The translations under genes were made by a program, and so were the position numbers. From Saprospiraceae bacterium (GTDB lineage: Bacteria > Bacteroidota > Bacteroidia > Chitinophagales > Saprospiraceae), in assembly GCA_026129545.1 (NCBI GenBank), contig JAHCHX010000003.1, positions 248,001-312,000 on the forward strand: a stretch of DNA of 64,000 nt, read 5' to 3'. Shown here in pieces: positions 18,201 to 24,373 of this stretch (positions within the stretch are counted from its first letter, which is position 1; the number at the start of each line of letters is the position of its first letter). A model generated the notes under the pieces. It was not told the DNA's origin and did not search any database. It saw nothing but the letters and a program-made list of their open reading frames with translations.

Positions 18201-18372
18201 AAGAACCATTGACATCAGTAACTGCGCCGGCTGAAGTGCCGGGGGCTGTGATAGTGGCGCCTATCAGCGGCTCGCCTTGATCATCGGTGACCGTGCCGGT
18301 CACTGTGCGCTGAGCCAACGCCAGCGTGGCGCTCATCAAGAGGAGCGCCAGCCCAAGTAGGACTTGCTTCAT
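15217..18372 (-). CDS. SusC/RagA family TonB-linked outer-membrane transporter
   Basis: A 1051-residue TonB-dependent transporter. After the signal peptide (cleavage near LALAQ) comes a CarboxypepD_reg-like domain (TVTGTVTDDQGEPLIGATI, residues about 22-95), then the TonB-box-like SLQEVIVVGYGTQQKR, the plug (about 110-225, with the SusC signature region GINSINLSSFPLVVIDGIPTF) and a 22-strand barrel ending in aromatic-rich TFTVGLNLGF. Together with SusD it imports oligomers across the outer membrane using TonB-ExbBD energy. The start codon directly opens a good signal peptide. No anti-sigma-interacting STN domain is present at the N-terminus. Confidence 0.95.
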   Translation of the reverse strand: MKQVLLGLALLLMSATLALAQRTVTGTVTDDQGEPLIGATITAPGTSAGAVTDVNGSFRLNVPDNASALRVTYTGFLDKEVLLTAESDYRIEMAVNPSSLQEVIVVGYGTQQKRAITGTISSIKGEEIASLPAQSFDQLLQGRAAGVNVSIPNGVLNNPPVFRVRGINSINLSSFPLVVIDGIPTFTDNLRNGNNSASNNALSNLNPNDIESIDILKDASAAAIYGSRASAGVVLVTTKRGKKGKTRVSYDAWAGWTRAVRVPEVLNAQQYVEIKNEAAANANFAGPQFFLDSINGQLIDTRWSDYVYRNGFSHNHALSFSGGTDQTTYYLSLGYTNQEGMIIANDFQRLSGRLNLDHNLSKRVKIGGIIGYSTNENNAPNTGSLTGQAFSTAGIGRLAFVTAPIVDPFRYDERGNRLPGVAGYNIASNNQLGRGKNLQQTGFYNPVVITDLNRHTSEAAQIQSSAYAQWEIINGLSIKTQYGIDNIAVENITFWTPIHGDGFGQNGFAENLSIRNKRWNWQNILSYDVTLGGNHTLGFLAGNEQQRTTSEGWGAQRSQIADPFFTTFQGNFTTINPAFNFQGENYLLSYFGRLNYEFNRRYYATINVRQDEYSAYARGNKKGTFWGASAGWTLSEENFWRSLGAFGEKVNFFKIRGSYGTVGNSVGIGDFASQSLFNSGLYGTSPNFFFSQAGNPELTWETSEKTDIGVVFGLFNDRLQGEYTYFKNKIDGLIQNAPQSPSKGIPGNIIAINVGSMENTGHEFSLSATVLRRGKFSWTSAANLTLMKNEVTSLYENSDIVSQTSGLENTNIIRVGESVGSIYAVETQGVNPANGRRLFVLNDGTVVQYSHVVPAGQSPWTKLDGSASRAPGLIADGKVYGPAIPTWFGGWDNTFTYGAFDLNVQMNYAGGYYIYNGSQAGLRDMRFWNNHTDVLDRWTESNPNGKIPRVVLGDNVSNGSALAISENVEKGDFLRIRNITLGYRLPSDLLRRANISNLRIYGSVNNAFLFTGYTGTDPEVSSNGNTNATPGVDRNSVPMAQTFTVGLNLGF

Positions 18373-18985
18373 ACAAATAAAGTTGATTTGGTTAAAGAAA
18401 AATTGTTTGTGCCTGAAAATGGATTATCTCACTCGGCACTCGGGGACAATGCGGAAGAAAATCATCACTTGGAATCAGTGAGTTATGCAGCGGATTATGC
18501 TTTACGAAGTGGCAAATTAACGTAACTTTTGTTGATTCTCCATACATTTCAGAAATTATTGCACAGCAATGTAAAATTTTAACGCTCAGAAATGACGTGC
18601 ATCTTTACCGCGATTGCTGACCGAACGATTCGGCACCCAACGCCTGATTCCACCTTTCAGCCAGCCTAATTTCTCCGACCAAGCATGAAGCTATCGGATA
18701 AACATTCACGATTCCTGATTTCAATAGCCAACGCAAATCCCCCCCCCAATACGGGAGCAGACAAGGTGGCTTTGAATGCGTGGCACCGGCGGCTCCAAAT
18801 TTCAAGCGCAATGCTCTCAGCACGTCCATCAAAGCCAAAAGGCAAATGACCACCCACAAATCCTCACGAAATCGGCAAATGGCACCTTCGAGGTTAGGTC
18901 AAGCGAGCGTGTTGGATTTGTGGGTAATCATTAGCCTCATAATCAGAACATCCCCTACTTTTGCCCCCCGAAAAAAGTCCGCTCA
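18373..18985. other. Long gene-free stretch between susC and serC
   Basis: The 613 bases contain only short overlapping frames without signal peptides, motifs or repeats. It must hold the susC promoter on the minus strand, but no full TAnnTTTG match was found there. The serC promoter is at its right end. A run of nine C residues lies near 18738. Confidence 0.5.
18956..18963 (+). promoter_or_regulatory. -7 promoter element for serC
   Basis: TACTTTTG followed by CCCCCC, 23 bases before the serC ATG; a full match to TAnnTTTG. Confidence 0.65.
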
Positions 18986-20062
18986 ATGAAAAAACACAAC
19001 TTCTCCGCCGGGCCAGCCGTGCTGCCCGCGTCCGTCCTCAAAGAAGCCTCCAAAGCAGCCCTCAACTATCACGGCATCGGCCTCAGCCTGCTCGAGCTCT
19101 CGCACCGGGGGCCGGAATTTACCGCCATCATCGAAGAAGCCAACACGCTGATGCGCGAAATCATCGGTTTGCCCGAAAATTATCACGTCTTGTGGCTCAC
19201 CGGTGGTGCCAGCACGCAGTTTTTCATGGCTCCCTTCAACCTACTCAACGAAGACGAAACCGCCGCATACGTCAACACGGGCGTGTGGGCCGATAAGGCC
19301 ATCAAAGAAGCCAAAGCCTTTGGCCATGTGAACGTTATCGCGTCATCGAAAGAACAGAATTACACTTTTATCCCCAAAGGTTACAAAATCCCGAAGGACG
19401 CGAAATACCTGCACCTGACGAGCAACAACACGATATACGGCACGCAACAGCACCGTTTTCCCAAATCGCCCGTGCCCATCGTGTGCGACATGTCGTCCGA
19501 TTTTCTCAGCCGCCCCTTCGACCCCACACCCTTTGGCCTCATCTACGCCGGGGCGCAAAAAAACCTCGGCCCGGCTGGCACCACGGTCGTCATCGTTCGA
19601 GAGGATATGCTCGGCACGGTGAAGCGCCACCTGCCTTCCATGCTCGACTATCGCACGTTTATCAAGGAAAATTCGCTTTACAACACCCCGCCTGTGTTCC
19701 CGATTTACGTCTCCATGCTCACGCTGCGCTGGATAAAGAAAAATGGCGGCCTGAAAGGAATGCAGCGCAAAAACAAGACTAAGGCTGCCATTCTGTACAG
19801 TGAAATTGACCGCAATCCGCTGTTCAAGGGCACAGTGGCTAAGGAAGACCGCTCGCTGATGAACATCTGCTTTGTGATGGAGGAAAAATACGCGGCGCTG
19901 GAAAAAGAATTTTTGAAAGAAACCGAATCCAACGGCATGGTCGGCCTCAAAGGCCACCGCTCGGTTGGCGGGTTCCGCGCCAGCACCTACAACGCCCTGC
20001 CCAAGAAAAGCGTGGAGGCGCTGGTGGCTCTGATGCAGGATTTTGCGAAACGCAAAGGGTAA
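18986..20062 (+). CDS. serC: Phosphoserine aminotransferase
   Basis: A 358-residue class V PLP aminotransferase that converts 3-phosphohydroxypyruvate and glutamate to phosphoserine (serine route), and may also act in pyridoxal phosphate synthesis. It starts with the family hallmark NFSAGPAVLP. LTGGASTQF binds the PLP phosphate, DMSSDFLSRP carries the ring-binding aspartate, and the Schiff-base lysine is K192 in AGAQKNLGPAG. The ending SVGGFRASTYNALP is also typical. serA, the previous step, is in this window at 57.5 kb but not adjacent. A metallopeptidase gene follows 15 bases downstream and is probably co-transcribed. Confidence 0.96.
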   Translation: MKKHNFSAGPAVLPASVLKEASKAALNYHGIGLSLLELSHRGPEFTAIIEEANTLMREIIGLPENYHVLWLTGGASTQFFMAPFNLLNEDETAAYVNTGVWADKAIKEAKAFGHVNVIASSKEQNYTFIPKGYKIPKDAKYLHLTSNNTIYGTQQHRFPKSPVPIVCDMSSDFLSRPFDPTPFGLIYAGAQKNLGPAGTTVVIVREDMLGTVKRHLPSMLDYRTFIKENSLYNTPPVFPIYVSMLTLRWIKKNGGLKGMQRKNKTKAAILYSEIDRNPLFKGTVAKEDRSLMNICFVMEEKYAALEKEFLKETESNGMVGLKGHRSVGGFRASTYNALPKKSVEALVALMQDFAKRKG

Positions 20063-20077
20063 AATCGTCGTCCGTCA

Positions 20078-20812
20078 ATGAAAAAATTCCACACGCTCAT
20101 CACCGTTTCAGGGTTGGAACTCCCCGTTGAAATCACGCTGGAACGGCGGCGCGACACCCGTTTTGGCATTACCGGCAAGCGGGTGACGCTGCGCCTGCCA
20201 GTAGGCGTGCCACCGGATTTTATTCAAAAACAAATGCTTCAGTTGCAGGCATGGGTACAGGAATCATTTCTGAAAAAACCCGCTTTGCGCGAGCCATTTT
20301 TGGGCAAAACCTATCAAACAGGCGATATCCTTGAGGTAGGCCAGCGCCGCTACATTCTGGATGTCAGCATCGAGGAGCGCGGCTCCCACGCTGGCAAACT
20401 CATTGGCGACACCATCCAACTGCGCATCAGCAGCCAGTCCTCGCCGATGCATCGCACCAAGGCCATCAAGACCTTGCTCAGCCGCGTGGTGGCCGGCGAT
20501 TTTTATCCCGAAATCCACCGCCGCGTGTTGGACTGGAACGACCGCACCTTCCGCCAACACATCAAAAGCATCAATCTGAAATACAACCACACGAACTGGG
20601 GCAGCTGCTCGGCCCACAGCAACGTGAATCTTTCCACTCGTCTCCTTTTCGCCCCGTCAGACGTGCAAGACTATGTGATACTGCACGAACTCGCCCATCT
20701 GGTCGAACTGAACCATTCCGACCGTTTTTGGGCGCTCGTGGCGCACTATATGCCCAACTACGAGGAGAAAGAGCAGTGGCTCAAGAGCAACCGCGCGAGA
20801 TGCGATTTTTGA
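20078..20812 (+). CDS. YgjP/DUF45-type zinc metallopeptidase
   Basis: A 244-residue cytoplasmic protein of the DUF45 (YgjP-like, WLM-related) family. The zinc site is HELAH at residues 203-207, with a third ligand probably H213 in LNHSDRFW. The typical preceding strand NHTNWGSCSAHSNVNLSTRL (residues about 170-190) is present. Length matches the family. Biological substrates are not established; related proteins are linked to restriction systems or to SprT-like DNA-protein processing, but no such neighbours exist here. It follows serC by 15 bases on the same strand. Confidence 0.88.
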   Translation: MKKFHTLITVSGLELPVEITLERRRDTRFGITGKRVTLRLPVGVPPDFIQKQMLQLQAWVQESFLKKPALREPFLGKTYQTGDILEVGQRRYILDVSIEERGSHAGKLIGDTIQLRISSQSSPMHRTKAIKTLLSRVVAGDFYPEIHRRVLDWNDRTFRQHIKSINLKYNHTNWGSCSAHSNVNLSTRLLFAPSDVQDYVILHELAHLVELNHSDRFWALVAHYMPNYEEKEQWLKSNRARCDF

Positions 20813-20859
20813 AATGTCTTGTGAAAAATTGGCAGAAGGTAGAGGGCGCAGCCAAAAAA

Positions 20860-21198
20860 TCAATCAGAAAGTGCTTTGGACTGAACGTCTGTCTGCTCTG
20901 TGGGGACTAAATGCGCTTCTTCTTGCGCCACAGCGGAGGGGCAGGTCTTCCACCACACCAACGCGAGCAGACCTGCCACAAAACCCACCACCAACAGCAA
21001 AGGCAACGGTGACCTCCGAGGAGGCGCTTCCGTGTGTTGCGGAACTTTAAACTGGGAAAGTGCCGCCTCTGCATTGAGGCGACGAGCGGCGGCTTCCACC
21101 AGCGCGGGGTCGCGTGTCATCTGCCTTTCAAAGGCGACTTCATCCTCCGGGCTGAGGCTGCCATAGAGATAGGGCTCTATCATGTTGTGATAATTCAT
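20860..21198 (-). CDS. Anti-sigma-factor-like single-pass membrane protein
   Basis: A 112-residue protein. The N-terminal 45 residues (IEPYLYGSLSPEDEVAFERQ...) match the helical cytoplasmic part of anti-sigma factors of the zinc-finger/ZAS type in layout, but without the H-x3-C-x2-C zinc ligands. One membrane segment spans about residues 66-84 (LPLLLVVGFVAGLLALVWW), followed by a short periplasmic tail. No sigma gene is next to it, although a sigma factor lies at 23.7 kb. Function is inferred only from this layout. Confidence 0.6.
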   Translation of the reverse strand: MNYHNMIEPYLYGSLSPEDEVAFERQMTRDPALVEAAARRLNAEAALSQFKVPQHTEAPPRRSPLPLLLVVGFVAGLLALVWWKTCPSAVAQEEAHLVPTEQTDVQSKALSD

Positions 21199-21384
21199 GG
21201 AAAAGGCGGATTAGCGATTACGGGGTTTTTCACACTGGCTTTCAGTGCTTTGAACCCTTAAAAAAAGAGGAATGTTGCAAACATCCGCACATTTTTTAGA
21301 ATATCAACGCAATCGGCGTGATTTAATTTTCCAAAGGAAAAAACGACGTGAAAATCGTGTTGAGAAGCGCGGTCGCAGAGAGGG

Positions 21385-21969
21385 TCAAAGTCCCAGAAGG
21401 TGGCCCATCAACTCCTGTTTGGTTTTGAGATAATGGCGGCTGTCGTCGTGCGGCGGGATGACGAGCGGAATGCGCCCTACCACTCGGATAGGAGAGCGAC
21501 GCAGAGCCTCCACTTTGGCTGGATTGTTCGTGATGAGTTCCACGGCCTCTATACCGAGGTCTTGCAGGATGAATATCGCGGCGTCGTACTGTCGAGCATC
21601 CACGTCGAAGCCAAGATGCGTGTTGGCTTCAGCCGTGTTGAGGCCAAGGTCTTGCAGGTTGTAAGCTTTGAGCTTGTTGATGAGGCCAATGCCGCGGCCT
21701 TCTTGGCGGAGGTAGATGACCACGCCTCCGCGTTCCGCTGCAATGTGGAGCGAGGTTTCCAGTTGTTCTCCGCAATCGCAGCGCCGGGAACCAAACACAT
21801 CGCCGGTCATGCACTCGGAGTGGATGCGCACGGGCACGGGGCGCGTGGGGTCGAAGCCCTCGGCGATGAACGCTATGTGTGGCATCCGCTCCGTGTTTTT
21901 TTCAGCGTATGCCACCATGCTGAAATGACCGTGACGAGTGGGAATCGGCGCTTCTGCTTGTCGTTGCAT
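21385..21969 (-). CDS. ribA: GTP cyclohydrolase II
   Basis: A 194-residue stand-alone RibA that opens GTP to 2,5-diamino-6-ribosylamino-4-pyrimidinone 5'-phosphate, the first step of riboflavin synthesis. Zinc ligands are C53, C64 and C66 (SECMTGDVFGSRRCDCGEQL). The catalytic and GTP-binding regions IYLRQEGRGIGLINK, LGFDVDARQYDAA and LITNNPAKVEAL are intact. It lacks the RibB domain that is fused in many bacteria. The frame opens at 22002, but that position falls inside the -7 promoter element, so ATG 21969 (MQRQAEAP) is chosen. Confidence 0.94.
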   Translation of the reverse strand: MQRQAEAPIPTRHGHFSMVAYAEKNTERMPHIAFIAEGFDPTRPVPVRIHSECMTGDVFGSRRCDCGEQLETSLHIAAERGGVVIYLRQEGRGIGLINKLKAYNLQDLGLNTAEANTHLGFDVDARQYDAAIFILQDLGIEAVELITNNPAKVEALRRSPIRVVGRIPLVIPPHDDSRHYLKTKQELMGHLLGL

Positions 21970-21999
21970 AGTCGGTGATGCCGGGAGGCGGGATTGGGG

Positions 22000-22007
22000 C
22001 AAAAGTA
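22000..22007 (-). promoter_or_regulatory. -7 promoter element for ribA
   Basis: The minus strand reads TACTTTTG followed by CCCCA, a full TAnnTTTG match about 31 bases before ATG 21969. No FMN riboswitch fold is visible in the short leader. Confidence 0.6.
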
Positions 22008-22137
22008 AATTGAATTTTGAGTAAACACGACATTAAACATCGCGGCACCCGTTCAGTTGTCCCATGCAGGACAAAGTTTTTCAAAACTCCGCGTCGTCGC
22101 GCACAAGTGTTGAGGATGAACACGCTCCGATGTGCGC

Positions 22138-23250
22138 TCATCGAACGAATGGAATCTCCACCTGAACTGTCGGTCGCTCGCCGCGCACCCACTCCCAGTT
22201 TTTTATCAGCCGGACGGCTTCTTGGTCGCAACCGTAGCCGAGGGAGCGCCGCACCACAAACCCCTGTGGTTCGCCGTTGGCATTGACGCTGAATTCCACG
22301 AGCACCGCGCCACTCACGTTGTTGTTGCGAGCCTCAGCGGTAAGTCGGGCATTTTGACGCAGATATTCCCGGAAGGCTTCCCAACCGCCCGCAGGCTCGC
22401 TCTCACGCGGCAGCTGTGTGGCGGCAGCCTTTTTTTCGGCATCCATGTCGGGTTTTTTATCCGTTTCGTGCCAAGTCTTGTCGTCGGCACGGGCAGCAGG
22501 AGCAGGCGCTTCCGATTTTTTTAATTTGGGGGTATCCATGACGCGACCGGGGGCCGCACCACCTGATGGAGAGTCGTTCCCAAGAGATGGATTAGCTTTG
22601 TTGACCGATTCAGAGCGCGTCGCTGGTATATTGGTCACTGGTGGGGGCGCAGCCATAGGGCTGGGCTGTAGGGCTTCTTCACTCAATTCTTGTGTTTCTT
22701 TTGCAACAGCCGCATCGGCTACTACTGCACCGGCACCGGAGGGGGCTGCTGCCCGGTCGCGGTAGGCACGTTCGCTTGGCCCACTAATGGATGGAGCGGG
22801 CTTCGCAGAGGGGAGCGTAGCCGCGATGTCTTCGCCACTGGGGGCTTCGAGAACGAGCGCATCGGATTCGGACGCGGGGCGCTCGTTTTCCGCTTTTGTT
22901 TGGGCAATGGTTTCACCCTTGCCGTTGGTGTTCCATTTGGGGAAAAATATGATGGCTACGAGCAAAATAATCAATGCGGCAGCAGCGGCCAATACTTGCG
23001 GCAAAGCGATGACCTGGCCGCCCGTGCTGCGCCCGGCACGTTCGTGCAAACGGAGTTGCAGATGCGCCAAACGCTCTTCGTGAGCGGTCTCGGATGCTGA
23101 CATGAACCCTTCCATGGCCTCCCGGCGGAAGTCGTCGGTGGCGACCAGCGCGTTCAGTTCTCGTTCGTCGGCCCGGTTAAAATCACCGCTTTGCCAGCGC
23201 CGGAGCAACTCGAGAAAACGCGCGTCGTTTTGTTGCACAGAAGGGTTCAC
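22138..23250 (-). CDS. Anti-sigma-like membrane protein with TonB C-terminal domain
   Basis: A 370-residue protein. Residues 1-75 are a helical cytoplasmic part with the SGDFNRADERELNALVATDD pattern seen in FecR/anti-sigma N-termini; residues about 82-104 form one membrane helix; about 105-270 is a Pro/Ala/Ser-rich periplasmic linker; about 275-370 is a TonB_C fold (VSGAVLVEFSVNANGEPQGF ... GCDQEAVRLIKNWEW). It probably both restrains the sigma factor encoded upstream and senses envelope events through its TonB-like end. The start is GTG at 23250, overlapping the TGA of the repeat frame (GTGA); an internal ATG exists at residue 41. It is separated from the sigma gene by a 460-bp heptamer array. 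Confidence 0.72.
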   Translation of the reverse strand: MNPSVQQNDARFLELLRRWQSGDFNRADERELNALVATDDFRREAMEGFMSASETAHEERLAHLQLRLHERAGRSTGGQVIALPQVLAAAAALIILLVAIIFFPKWNTNGKGETIAQTKAENERPASESDALVLEAPSGEDIAATLPSAKPAPSISGPSERAYRDRAAAPSGAGAVVADAAVAKETQELSEEALQPSPMAAPPPVTNIPATRSESVNKANPSLGNDSPSGGAAPGRVMDTPKLKKSEAPAPAARADDKTWHETDKKPDMDAEKKAAATQLPRESEPAGGWEAFREYLRQNARLTAEARNNNVSGAVLVEFSVNANGEPQGFVVRRSLGYGCDQEAVRLIKNWEWVRGERPTVQVEIPFVR

Positions 23251-23712
23251 GTTGTTTGTTGTTTGTTGTTTGTTGTTTGTTGTTTGTTGTTTGTTGTTCG
23301 TTGTTTGTTGTTCGTTATTTGTTGGTGGTTGTTCGTTGTTTGTTGTTCGTTATTTGTTGGTGGTTGTTCGTTGTTTGTTGTTCGTTGTTTGTTGTTCGTT
23401 GTTTGTTGGTGGTTGTTCGTTGTTTGTTGTTTGTTGTTTGTTGTTTGTTGTTTGTTGTTCGTTGTTTGTTGTTCGTTGTTCGTTGTTTGTTGTTTGTTGT
23501 TCGTTGTTTGTTGTTCGTTGTTTGTTGTTCGTTGTTCGTTGGTGGTTGTTTGTTGTTTGTTGGTGGTTGTTCGTTGTTCGTTGTTCGTTGGTGGTTGTTT
23601 GTTGTTTGTTGGTGGTTGTTTGTTGTTCGTTGTTTGTTGTTCGTTGTTTGTTGGTGGTTGTTCGTTGTTTGTTGTTTGTTGGTGGTTGTTCGTTGTTCGT
23701 TGTTTGTTTGAG
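23251..23712 (-). repeat. Heptanucleotide tandem array, about 65 units
   Basis: On the plus strand the whole interval is built from uninterrupted 7-nt units TTGTTTG, TTGTTCG, TTATTTG and TTGGTGG. On the coding strand this reads as CAAACAA/CGAACAA, with almost no pairing potential. Units keep exact 7-nt phase. Because 7 is not a multiple of 3 and the units contain no stop in most frames, long frames exist on both strands. One minus-strand frame (23726-23247, TNNKQ-rich, with an ATG at 23720) overlaps the sigma stop (ATGAATGA) and ends in a TGA overlapping the next start. Confidence 0.95.
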
Positions 23713-24303
23713 TCATTCATCACCAATTACGCCTCTGACTCCTGCTTTTTCAAGGCAAATTTTCAGGTTGCGTCGTCCATTTTGAATGTAGGAGCGCACT
23801 TTACCCACATCTTCGGCAATGATGTTGGCGATTTCCTTGTAAGATTTTTCCTCAAAATAAAACCACTCCACACTTTTGCGCTGATGGGCCGGCAGTTCAT
23901 CGAGACACTTTTCCAAGGGTGTGCCGTTTTTGGGCAGCTCGTAGGTGAAGGCTTGCTCTACCGCGTCGTGGCGGCTCATGTCGTCGTGCAAATCGGTGGG
24001 TCGGCGCTGGTGTTTGCGCCATTCCATTAGGCAGTGGTTGCGTGCCAGCACATAGAGCCAGCCTCTGAACGACTCGATTTCGTGCTCCTTCGCCTTCCGC
24101 GTGAGTTCCTCGTAAATGTTCATCACAGCGTCTTCGGCCTTGCTGGGGTCTTTGAGTATTTTCAGACACACGCCATAGACCATCGGCATGTAGCGCTCAT
24201 AGAGTTGGCCCAAATGCCGCGACGAGCCGTTGCGGACATACTCGGCCAGCAACTGCTCGTCGGTGTAATGTTCGGGTGTACTTGGGCGGAGAAATTTCAG
24301 CAT
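23713..24303 (-). CDS. RNA polymerase sigma-70 family (ECF-like) factor
   Basis: A 196-residue sigma factor. Region 2 spans about residues 25-95 (LGQLYERYMPMVYGVCLKIL, SKAEDAVMNIYEEL, FRGWLYVLARNHCLMEWRK) and region 4 about 128-186 (CLDELPAHQRKSVEWFYFEEKSYKEIANII, VGKVRSYIQNGRRNLK). It directs polymerase to a dedicated regulon, presumably released when the TonB/anti-sigma-like protein encoded next receives a signal. The gene has its own TAnnTTTG promoter at 24329-24336, so it is not obviously autoregulated by an ECF-type promoter. Confidence 0.9.
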   Translation of the reverse strand: MLKFLRPSTPEHYTDEQLLAEYVRNGSSRHLGQLYERYMPMVYGVCLKILKDPSKAEDAVMNIYEELTRKAKEHEIESFRGWLYVLARNHCLMEWRKHQRRPTDLHDDMSRHDAVEQAFTYELPKNGTPLEKCLDELPAHQRKSVEWFYFEEKSYKEIANIIAEDVGKVRSYIQNGRRNLKICLEKAGVRGVIGDE

Positions 24304-24328
24304 GGGTCAGCCGGGTAACAAGCGCCGC

Positions 24329-24336
24329 CAAATGTA
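24329..24336 (-). promoter_or_regulatory. -7 promoter element for the sigma-factor gene
   Basis: The minus strand reads TACATTTG followed by GCGGC, a TAnnTTTG match about 26 bases before the start codon. Confidence 0.55.
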
Positions 24337-24373
24337 TGGATAAGGATGCAAATGGGTGGGGGAATTGCATAAT

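Noticed and set aside
18605..18989. Small overlapping frames between susC and serC as genes
   Set aside because: No motif, signal peptide or promoter, and frames overlap on both strands.
21970..22002. Longer RibA start
   Set aside because: The codon at 22002 lies within the -7 promoter element and so upstream of the likely transcript start.
23251..23712. CRISPR array
   Set aside because: The repeat unit is 7 nt with no unique spacers, and no cas genes are present.
23191..24030. Long plus-strand frame giving a Cys/Val/Leu/Phe-repetitive protein across the heptamer array
   Set aside because: The 7-nt units have no stop in these frames, so openness comes from the repeat itself. It is antisense to the sigma and anti-sigma genes, without signal peptide logic or a promoter.
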